This document shows, in pieces, positions 57,730 to 64,000 of a stretch of DNA of 64,000 nt. The notes below the pieces were generated by a model. The model saw only the letters and a list, made by a program, of their open reading frames with translations. It made no database searches and was not told where the DNA came from. This stretch comes from Lacticaseibacillus parakribbianus (GTDB taxonomy: Bacteria; Bacillota; Bacilli; Lactobacillales; Lactobacillaceae): contig NZ_JANQBA010000007.1 in NCBI RefSeq assembly GCF_025490915.1, positions 85,468 to 149,467 of the forward strand, in the 5' to 3' direction. Positions within the stretch are counted from its first letter, which is position 1; every line of letters starts with the position of its first letter. The position numbers and the translations under genes are program-made.

Positions 57730-58668
57730 TTACTTAGCCCCGATCAGCTGCTCCTTGGCGTGGATCAGCTGAGTCAGCAGCGCGTTGTAAGGCGTGGCGA
57801 CGCCGTACTTGGCGCCTTTTCGCACCACGGCGCCGTTGATGAAGTCGATTTCGGTGATGCGGTGGTTGACGACCAGGTCCTGGTGCATCGACGGGTAGTG
57901 GCCGGCGATGTTGGCCGTGAAGGTCGCGGCGACGTGGTGGTAGATTTCCTCTTGGTCGAGGTTAAGGTCCTCGTGCTTGGCTACCGCCGCGAACTCGGCG
58001 ATGATCTCACGCAAAAAGGTCTCGGCCTGGTCCGTGCGACCCAGCTCGCCGATGTTGCAGTCGAGCAAGGCGCAGAGGCTGTTCAGGGTGCCGTTGACGC
58101 AGGCCTTGCGCCAAATCGAGTACTTCACGTTTTGCGAGTACTTCGGGTTCAGGCCGGCCTTGGTGAAGGCGTTGACGACGTCGAGTGCGAACGGCTCGCC
58201 GGCTGGGGCGAAGTTTTGCAGCTCGACTTCGCCGGAGCCTTCGAGCTTGACGTGGCCCGGGCCGGTCATGCCGGCGGTCCACATCGTGATGCCCAGAATC
58301 AGGTGGTCCTTGGGCACAAAACGCTCGAGCACGTCCTCGTGCCCGATGCCGTTGAGCAGGCACAGCACGTACGTGTCTTTGTGAATGATCGGGCGAATCT
58401 GCTCGAACATCGAAGCCAGCTGGTTGGACTTGGTGAAGGCGATGATTAGGTCGGCGGAAACGCCGCTTTGGTCGATTTCACTCGGCGAGTAGATCGGCAG
58501 CTGGGCCACCACGTGCTCGCCGTTCAGCTCGGCCTGCAAGCCATCTCGGCGAATCGCGTCGATGTTGGCCTGCCAGCCGTCGACCAGCGTGACAGCGAAG
58601 CCGGCGCCGTGAAGCGCCAGGGCGAACCGGCTGCCCATGCCGCCGGCGCCCACTACTGTGATTTTCAT
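57730..58668 (-). CDS. Ketopantoate reductase family protein, copy 2
   Basis: The 312-aa protein has the same length as copy 1 (3615-4553) and is alike over its whole length: GAGGMGSRFAL, VDGWQANIDAI, LLNGIGHEDVL, WTAGMTGPGHV and KACVNGTLNSL. The start at 58668 follows GAGGGGG. It is not followed by an EIIC gene. Roles as for copy 1 (pantoate or branched-chain 2-hydroxy acid formation); the two copies may differ in substrate. Confidence 0.85.
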   Translation of the reverse strand: MKITVVGAGGMGSRFALALHGAGFAVTLVDGWQANIDAIRRDGLQAELNGEHVVAQLPIYSPSEIDQSGVSADLIIAFTKSNQLASMFEQIRPIIHKDTYVLCLLNGIGHEDVLERFVPKDHLILGITMWTAGMTGPGHVKLEGSGEVELQNFAPAGEPFALDVVNAFTKAGLNPKYSQNVKYSIWRKACVNGTLNSLCALLDCNIGELGRTDQAETFLREIIAEFAAVAKHEDLNLDQEEIYHHVAATFTANIAGHYPSMHQDLVVNHRITEIDFINGAVVRKGAKYGVATPYNALLTQLIHAKEQLIGAK

Positions 58669-58757
58669 CAGATAACCCCCTCTTTCTGCCTCCATTCTAA
58701 CACGCTTGTTTTCAAAAACGTTATGATAGTGGGAGACAACACAAGGAGGAACGCGCC

Positions 58758-59210
58758 ATGACCTACGGCTACATCCAAAAAATTCGCAACCTGGTCGGCC
58801 ACACGCCGATCATCCTGAACTGCTGCGGGGGCATTTTGCTCAACGACCGCCACGAGGTGCTGTTGAACCTGCGCCAAGACACCGGCAACTGGAGCCTGCC
58901 CGGCGGCTACCTCGAGTACGGCGAGGGCTACGCCGAGGCGATGGTGCGGGAGTACCGCGAGGATTCGGGCATCGCAGTTCGCGTCGTGCGGCAGCTGCAC
59001 CTGTTCGACAAGGGCGAGACCCGCTACCCCAATGGTGATGTCGCACACACAATCGCGATGCTGTATCTGGTTGAGCAAACCGGTGGGGCCCCGCTGACCC
59101 AGGCGACCGACGAAACCGTCGCGGTCAAGTTCTGGCCCTTCGACGCCTTGCCGCCGCTGCTCAACCAGCAAAACGCCGACATGCTGGCGTATGCCGCCAC
59201 CCACTGCTGA
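58758..59210 (+). CDS. Nudix hydrolase
   Basis: The 150-aa protein has a Nudix box at about 47-69 (GGYLEYGEGYAEAMV then REYREDSGI). The second Glu of the usual REUXEE core is Asp here, a conservative change at a metal-binding position. Nudix enzymes hydrolyse nucleoside diphosphate derivatives. AAGGAGG precedes the ATG. It diverges from panE copy 2 with only 89 bp between them. Confidence 0.85.
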   Translation: MTYGYIQKIRNLVGHTPIILNCCGGILLNDRHEVLLNLRQDTGNWSLPGGYLEYGEGYAEAMVREYREDSGIAVRVVRQLHLFDKGETRYPNGDVAHTIAMLYLVEQTGGAPLTQATDETVAVKFWPFDALPPLLNQQNADMLAYAATHC

Positions 59211-59220
59211 GCCTCGTCAA

Positions 59221-59264
59221 CCGCCGCCCGGCGTCCTCACAACAGTGGGTGAACCGGGCGGCGG
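59221..59264. terminator. Hairpin after Nudix gene
   Basis: CCGCCGCCCGG / CCGGGCGGCGG, no clear T-tract; terminator or processing stem. Confidence 0.55.
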
Positions 59265-59279
59265 CTGCATTGCGGCACG

Positions 59280-59688
59280 AAAAAAGCCCCAGCAGGTTGG
59301 CTGGCGCCGGACGCGCCGAAGCCACCGTGGGTCCTAGAACCCCGGCAGCCTCGGTATTTTTGCTGATTCGTTGCAATCGTGCAGTGTTGACCTCGCAGTG
59401 GTGCTGCGTTCAAGGCCGCTTGGAACAAGCCACGCGCCGAGCCCCTCCGCAGCTACCTCGCAAGCGAGTAGGAGAGACAGTCAGACTGCGCGTGGGTGGT
59501 GGCGTACACCCTGGTATTCGGGCCCATCGAGGGGCGCCGTTACGCGAAAACACGTGTGTTGAAAGCCAGGTTCGGCTTGGTATGGGCGGGGGTACTGGGA
59601 ATGCTTATCTCCCGGCCATTCCCCCTGGGGCAGTGGACGTGCGACGGCTCTGTCCGGAAGCCGTCTCCCTGCCCTAGAATAATCATCC
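59280..59688 (-). ncRNA. Long structured RNA, copy 2 (unassigned family)
   Basis: This is the second locus of the RNA seen at 5654-6091. The minus-strand promoter is TTGACG, 17 bp, TACACT; the start is predicted near 59688, giving GGATGATTATTCTAGGGC. The nested stem is GGGCAG / CTGCCC (59669-59674 with 59628-59633) around GACGGCT / AGCCGTC (59659-59665 with 59643-59649). AAGCC / GGCTT (59574-59578 with 59563-59567) matches the later stem. CCAGTACC, ACCAGGG and CACCCA boxes are shared. The 3' end GGTGGCTTCGGCGCGTCC is followed by CCAGC-aacct-type hairpin and T6. Stems are kept while their bases differ between copies. Confidence 0.7.
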
Positions 59689-59694
59689 ACAGAC

Positions 59695-59723
59695 AGTGTA
59701 AGCCCTGCTAATTTATCCGTCAA
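59695..59723 (-). promoter_or_regulatory. Promoter of long RNA copy 2
   Basis: Minus strand: TTGACG (59718-59723), 17-bp spacer, TACACT (59695-59700). Same -35 and spacing as copy 1. Confidence 0.72.
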
Positions 59724-59752
59724 CTTTGAAGCTTGCTTGCCTCAGGTGACCA

Positions 59753-59781
59753 AAAGGGCCGCTCGGCGTGAGCGGCCCTGC
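59753..59781 (-). terminator. Terminator of VOC operon
   Basis: GGGCCGCTC / GAGCGGCCC followed by T4 on the minus strand. Confidence 0.8.
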
Positions 59782-59794
59782 CTTGGCTAGCGCA

Positions 59795-60256
59795 TCAGTA
59801 CGTTCCCTTGATCACGAAGTAGCTGCCGCGGATGGTGCCGGCGAGCTTGGACTTTTGGCGGGCGAACTTGAACTTGTCAGCCAAGGCCGCCGGCACCGGC
59901 ATACCGTCGCTCAGCTTGAAGCCAACGGCGCGTTTGCCGCCGGCCTCAAGCGTCCACAGCACGTTGAGGCACAGGCCGTCCTCGTAGAACACGTAGGTGT
60001 AGCGAATGCCTGCGACCTCAAGCCGGGCGACCTCGAGCGGCTTGGCTTCGATCACCACATCACGTTCGCTGAGGATGGCATTCACATAGTCCAGCCAGTC
60101 CGGATGCGCCGCGGCCGGCTCGGTAGTAAACACCGCCTTGTACTTGTTCCAGAAGTACCGCGCCTCGTTGGCTCGCAGGCCGGCCAGGGCCGGGGCCACC
60201 GGCGAGCTTTCCAGGCCAACGGTTGAGACGGTTTTGAAATCCACTTGATCACTCAT
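59795..60256 (-). CDS. Conserved hypothetical protein, 153 aa
   Basis: I do not recognise a family. The protein starts MSDQVDFKTVSTVGLE, is soluble and mixed alpha/beta, with no signal or membrane segment. It overlaps the upstream VOC gene by 8 bp, so the two are translated together and may work on the same compound. Confidence 0.75.
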   Translation of the reverse strand: MSDQVDFKTVSTVGLESSPVAPALAGLRANEARYFWNKYKAVFTTEPAAAHPDWLDYVNAILSERDVVIEAKPLEVARLEVAGIRYTYVFYEDGLCLNVLWTLEAGGKRAVGFKLSDGMPVPAALADKFKFARQKSKLAGTIRGSYFVIKGTY

Positions 60257-60716
60257 TTTGCTCCTCCGCCGGGCGGTTGGACCACGGCTGCGCGTGTAGC
60301 ATCCAGGTCACGCCGAACTGGTCGGTACACTGGCCCATTTTGCCACCCCAAAACTGCGGCGCGTAAGGCATCGTGACCGTCACCTGGCCCTGCAGCCGGG
60401 CCCAGAGGTCGTCGGCCGCCTTCGCGCTGGCCGGATCCTCCGAATTGACGTCCAGCTGCAGGACAATCTGCTGCTGGGCCGGGGCCGCGGCGCCGTTGAA
60501 GGCATCGGCGCATTCCACCTGGGTCCCCAGCACCCGAAAGCCGCCGTGCATGGTCAAGGCGTCCAGGTCCTGGCCGGCCGGAATGCCGAACTGGCTGGCC
60601 TGCTCGGCCGTCGGGCTCAGGCGGTAAACGTCGGTGGCGCCAAAAACGCGTTGGTAGTACGCCAGCGCGGCCTTGGCGCTGGGATAGGCGATGTACGGGA
60701 TCAACTTGGCTTGCAT
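60249..60716 (-). CDS. VOC-family (PhnB/glyoxalase-like) protein
   Basis: The 155-aa protein fits the PhnB-like branch of the vicinal oxygen chelate fold: LIPYIAYPSAKAALAYYQRVFGA at the start and GVTWMLH near the end, where PhnB proteins have W-x-L/I-x. The ATG at 60716 follows TTGGAGTGG. Function within this branch is rarely known. First gene of a two-gene operon. Confidence 0.82.
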   Translation of the reverse strand: MQAKLIPYIAYPSAKAALAYYQRVFGATDVYRLSPTAEQASQFGIPAGQDLDALTMHGGFRVLGTQVECADAFNGAAAPAQQQIVLQLDVNSEDPASAKAADDLWARLQGQVTVTMPYAPQFWGGKMGQCTDQFGVTWMLHAQPWSNRPAEEQNE

Positions 60717-60792
60717 GTGACCACTCCAATCTGTTTGGGTGTCCCCATCATGGGCGCTTGCGCGGTGGCTGTCAATCACAACCGAGTCAACC

Positions 60793-60847
60793 GTCAAAAA
60801 GGCGCGGTCCCACCGCTTTGAATGCGGTGGGGCCGCGCCTTTTTTCG
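60793..60847. terminator. Bidirectional terminator at island edge
   Basis: AAGGCGCGGtCCCACCGC / GCGGTGGGgCCGCGCCTT with T6 on plus and T5 on minus. Confidence 0.88.
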
Positions 60848-60849
60848 AT

Positions 60850-61016
60850 ATTTCCCGGGAAATAATATTCTCGAATGCTTAAATCTAATAATCGCAGTAT
60901 AACACGCTTTTTAGAGCGTATTGTTGTCCCAACATTATTTAAAACGCTATTGGAATGTGCCACTAATGTGCCATCTCAAGTATAGAGTCTACTGATTTTC
61001 AGTAGGCTCTTTTTGT
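60850..61016. repeat. Island-flanking repeat, copy 1
   Basis: Begins with the palindrome ATTTCCCGGGAAAT (60850-60863), contains AATCGCAGTATAA and GGAATGTGCCACTAATGTGCCA (split here: GGAATGTGCCAC, TAATGTGCCA) and ends in a terminator (AGTCTACTG / CAGTAG, T5, about 60985-61016). A diverged copy with the same order of elements is at 62924-63090. Spaced GTGCCAC/GTGGCAC motifs are often seen near phage integrase ends; an att-like origin is inferred. Confidence 0.6.
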
Positions 61017-61099
61017 TGAGATTAAGTGCTACAAACACTTCTTCCTTGCATTATAGGTCCAAACTAAGGTCTTTCCTAAGAATACGCTCAAATGAAAGC

Positions 61100-61430
61100 G
61101 CGAAATTTATGATCGCCGAGTTGCTGGATGAGCCGTGCTGAGCCAACGTATTGTGGTGGCCGCCGTGTCATTGAACATAGAAATCAGTAAATTCCTCACC
61201 AATCCCAGCTGGCGATCTCATAATGGATTGGAGCGGATCAATGCGACGTTGCCTCTGATCGTTGCGATGGCTTAGTTCTGGCGCAATCACGATTAGCATA
61301 CGCGTCAAATCGGTTTCAGGTTACAAACCGCCACGGTATTAGACGAAGATACGCTGTGGCTACAATACCGCGTGACTGATCCGCAAGGGTAGGCAAACAA
61401 ATACCGCTAATCCGTGATTTAAGGATTGAC
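61100..61430. pseudogene. Region of decayed coding fragments
   Basis: No intact gene lies in 61017-61443. Minus strand about 61170-61320 reads PETDLTRMLIVIAPELSHRN... to SPAGIGEEFTDFYVQ and stop, without a start. Plus strand about 61297-61393 reads RQIGFRLQTATVL and TLWLQYRVTDPQG and stop. Both look like remnants of real genes, but I cannot name the parents. Confidence 0.4.
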
Positions 61431-61443
61431 CGTATCTTTGTAT

Positions 61444-62598
61444 CTAGGCGTTAATGCGACGCGCAGCATGTTTGAGCAGAAACGGTGCCAATAACGTTGT
61501 TAAGATGACTGCGGTGATGATTGCTGAATAGTAATCCCCGCTGATCAGCTTGGCTTGATAGCCGATCTGCGCAATAATCAAGGCCATTTCTCCGCGTGAA
61601 ACCATACCTGCACCGACTAAGTATGATTCATCTAAAGCAAACCCGGAAAATTTGGCGCCGCTACCTGCACCCAAAAGCTTAGTCAGCGTAGCGACAACGG
61701 TCAAGACGACGATCAATAATAAGTCGTGTTCGATTCCGGCTAACGACATGTTCAGCCCAATCGAAACGAAGAACACGGGAATGAAAATCGCGTAGCCGAT
61801 CGGTTCAATACTTTGATCGACTTCATGAGCGACATGCGTCTGGGCAATCGCAATCCCGGCAAAGAAGGCCCCGATAACTGCACTCAGCCCGATCAGATCC
61901 GCGATATACGCCATGCCAAAACATAAGATCATAGCCATCAACGTCGGTCCGACTGGAATCAGTAATTTGGTCCCGAGCTTGGCGAGAATCGGGGCGATGA
62001 AGCGCACGACGAAATAAATCGCGACAAAGTAGATCAACTGCTCCAAAAAAGTCAGGGCCAGTGGGATTTGCGTGGTCGAACCCGTCGTCGTACCCATTAC
62101 ACTGACCATAATGCTGAGTAAAACGACCGCCAACACATCATCGACCACCGCCGCGCCAAGAACCGTCGAACCACTTTTGCTATCAAGTAAGTTCAACTCC
62201 TTCATCACGGCCACCGAAATTGAAACAGATGTGGCGGCAAAGATGACACTTAAAAATAGGCTTTCAAACTGGGTCAGTCCGAACCAAAGCCCGACTGGAT
62301 AAATCAGCGCCATCGGGACCAAGACGCCCAACAATGCAACAATCACACTAGGACGTAAGTATTTTTTCAACAACGTAAGGTCACTCTCTAATCCGGCAAT
62401 GAACATCAAGATAATGACCCCGATTTCTGAAAAAATATGGATAAACTCATTGGGATGCACCCAATTCAACAATGCTGGGCCAAGCACGATACCAACGAGC
62501 AACTGACCGATCACTGCCGGAATACCAATCCGCGCTGCCAAGTGGCCGATTAAACTGGTAGCAATCAAAATGATGACAAGTGCGCCTAAAAATTCCAA
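61444..62598 (-). CDS. Na+/H+ antiporter, CPA2 (NapA/KefB) family
   Basis: The 384-aa protein has 11-12 membrane helices. It carries CPA2 marks: GIPAVIGQLLVGIVLGP in helix 2, LMFIAGLESDL, and the paired acidic residues VDDVLAVVL in helix 5. There is no C-terminal RCK domain, so it is NapA-like, exchanging Na+ or K+ for protons. It starts with TTG after GAGGAGG. Codon use and base composition are AT-richer than the rest of the window, and it sits between two repeat copies, suggesting transfer. Its leader contains a terminator-like hairpin. Confidence 0.9.
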   Translation of the reverse strand: MEFLGALVIILIATSLIGHLAARIGIPAVIGQLLVGIVLGPALLNWVHPNEFIHIFSEIGVIILMFIAGLESDLTLLKKYLRPSVIVALLGVLVPMALIYPVGLWFGLTQFESLFLSVIFAATSVSISVAVMKELNLLDSKSGSTVLGAAVVDDVLAVVLLSIMVSVMGTTTGSTTQIPLALTFLEQLIYFVAIYFVVRFIAPILAKLGTKLLIPVGPTLMAMILCFGMAYIADLIGLSAVIGAFFAGIAIAQTHVAHEVDQSIEPIGYAIFIPVFFVSIGLNMSLAGIEHDLLLIVVLTVVATLTKLLGAGSGAKFSGFALDESYLVGAGMVSRGEMALIIAQIGYQAKLISGDYYSAIITAVILTTLLAPFLLKHAARRINA

Positions 62599-62615
62599 AC
62601 CAAAACCTCCTCATA

Positions 62616-62676
62616 CAAAAAACGTAAGCCAAGTACCTCTTTCACACCCCTGAAAGAGAAAACCTTGAGCTTACGT
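62616..62676 (-). promoter_or_regulatory. Attenuator-like hairpin in antiporter leader
   Basis: Minus strand: ACGTAAGC / GCTTACGT, CTCTTTCA / TGAAAGAG, then T6, immediately followed by the GAGGAGG ribosome site. Termination must be relieved for the antiporter to be made. The ligand or factor is unknown; Na+, pH or c-di-AMP are guesses. Confidence 0.6.
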
Positions 62677-62923
62677 CAACCGATTGATCTATTTAAGTTT
62701 TAATAACATCTTTTAAATTTTAGCAAACCGTGCCGTCATTTTCAAGCGAAGCACACATCGAGCCTGGGTTACGGTTCTTGAAAAAAAGCTGATTCTCTAT
62801 GTTTATGTCCTCTAAATTGTACTTGACAAAGACTACAGAATAAGTTTTAGTGTTTAAGATGTTAAACGTTAGAACTATTATACGGGAAATAGTCCCAATC
62901 GATTCGGCGGTGCCGCCGGTGAC

Positions 62924-63090
62924 ATTGCCCGGGAAATAAACGTCTCAAACGAATGAAATTCAGAATCGCGGTGTAAACTGCCCTTTAGGACACTTTGCTA
63001 AATCAATATTATATAATGTGCTGATGGAATGTGCCACAAACGTGCCACCCCACGAAAAAAGAGAAGCGTGTTGGCTTCTTTTTTTTACTA
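62924..63090. repeat. Island-flanking repeat, copy 2
   Basis: Starts with ATTGCCCGGGAAAT (62924-62937), continues with AATCGCGGTGTAA and GGAATGTGCCAC-AAACGTGCCACC, and ends in a terminator (AGAAGC / GCTTCT, T7). Diverged direct repeat of 60850-61016. No gene in 62677-63160. Confidence 0.6.
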
Positions 63091-63167
63091 GCAAAACGTT
63101 ATACTGAGTTCGGGCTTCTTGTAACTGGCGTGCGGACAAAATCCTGGACTTCGGGTATGATGTCATT

Positions 63168-63925
63168 ATGTATTCAAACGCAGATAAATGTAGAGCAGTA
63201 AAACTATTTCATCAATATGATCGGGCTTGGGCTAAAGTGCTTCGAGAATTGGGTTATCCTTCGCGTGGAGCCCTAAAGCTTTGGGTCAAGCAATACGAGA
63301 AAGATCCAGATGTCTTTGAGCGGAAAAAGACCGGAAAGTTTTCAGACGAGCAACGCCATGAAGCGGTTTAATATTACTTCAATCACGGCCGCAGTAGCGC
63401 CCGTACTGTAAAAAAACTAGGTTTTCCATCTCGATCGCTCTTGGATATTTGGGTGCGCAAAGACCCTCGATTCGCGATTGAACTCCCAGTTGGGCCGGAC
63501 CGAGTGAATCACCCGAGCTTTCCGAGAAAAGCTCCCCAAAATACTGCACTTATGCGAATTGCAAACATTCAAAAGAAACAGAAGAAACCGACCCCAAAGG
63601 ATTCATCCACGCGCTTGACCTCGTTATCCCACGACGAACTTCTTCAACACGTCCAAGACCTTGAGCTTGAAAATGATATCCTCCTCCAGGTGAACGCCCT
63701 TCTAAAAAAGATCTGGGCATCGACCATCTCAATCTAACCAACCGAGAAAAGGTTCAGGTGATTGATGCCCTGCGTGACAAACACTCACTCAATACGTTAC
63801 TCAAAGCACTTCAACTGTCGAAGAGTAGCTACTTCTATCAACGTGACGCCATCGCTCAAGGCGACAAGTACGAGGCCTGGATTTAAGTCAAGTTTCGAGA
63901 CAGTGAATCTATTTGATTTGTGTGT
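63168..63925 (+). pseudogene. Decayed IS3-family transposase (orfA and start of orfB)
   Basis: orfA starts MYSNADKCRAVKLFHQYDRAW and matches IS3-family helix-turn-helix proteins (LGYPSRGALKLWVKQYE, then a second LGFPSRSLLDIWV repeat). It is cut by a TAA at 63369-63371 after EQRHEAV and then continues in frame to a coiled-coil segment. A slippery AAAAAAG (63703-63709) leads into orfB (LGIDHLNLTNREK...SSYFYQRDA), which stops at about 63886 after YEAWI and again shortly after. The DDE catalytic part is missing. The last ~75 bp of the window show nothing recognisable. Confidence 0.8.
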
Positions 63926-64000
63926 TCCGAGTTTATAGTCAGGCGTTACAATTCAGCGCATGACCATGCCAGTGAGTTATTTCATATTGAACTGGACTCA

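Overview
The window looks like an origin-proximal piece of the chromosome of a GC-rich Lactobacillaceae species (Lacticaseibacillus-like; this is inference). The grounds are the block gdpP - rplI - dnaB with purA nearby, two 16-bp parS-type sites, strong Shine-Dalgarno sequences with TTG/GTG starts, CcpA-type cre sites, an LPXTG-anchored subtilisin-type cell envelope proteinase, NiaP/NiaR, a GlpK-GlpO-GlpF operon and an F-type Ddl. No rRNA, tRNA, CRISPR array or intact mobile element was seen.

Layout. 0-3.5 kb: carbohydrate genes (GH38 fragment, GH127) and a divergent AraC regulator. 3.6-8 kb: panE-like reductase, PfoR-type membrane protein, a long structured RNA on the minus strand, and a 513-aa protein with two similar halves. 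8-14 kb: glf, intergenic repeat arrays, then glpK-glpO-glpF under a promoter overlapped by a cre site; glpO is frameshifted. 14-20.4 kb: a 2061-aa proteinase. 20.7-26.4 kb: flavin oxidoreductase/HxlR pair, purine permease, D-LDH and a Ddl. 26.4-28.1 kb: an RNA-rich region with three 120-bp structured repeats, a probable Fst-like type I toxin-antitoxin locus, an attenuated leader in front of an orphan gene, and a stand-alone sRNA. 28.1-33.8 kb: MMPL exporter and amidohydrolase, divergent from a TetR gene, with two matching operators. 33.9-42.3 kb: purA, XRE regulator, a protein with four Sm-like repeats, dnaB, rplI, gdpP and a lipoprotein. 42.4-49.6 kb: two MFS carriers, niaR, a Ca-type P-ATPase and a RelB/MazF-type pair. 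49.7-54.7 kb: CopB with cop boxes, two tandem sRNAs with C-rich loops, and ktrB-ktrA. 54.9-60.8 kb: azlCD, an acyltransferase, a second panE-like gene, a Nudix gene, a second copy of the long RNA, and a VOC gene pair. 60.8-64 kb: an AT-richer acquired segment with a CPA2 antiporter between two divergent repeat copies, plus a decayed IS3-family element.

The strongest candidates for something undescribed are: (1) a pair of ~410-440-nt structured RNAs (5654-6091 and 59280-59688, both minus) with the same promoter design, matching 5' and 3' ends and compensated helices, each beside a panE-like paralogue; (2) two tandem sRNAs (52184-52382 and 52470-52655) whose hairpin loops carry CCTCCC or CCCCCTAA, i.e. 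anti-Shine-Dalgarno sequence, behind matching direct-repeat promoters; (3) the RNA-dense 26.4-28.0 kb region. All were found by eye; no folding program or database search was run.
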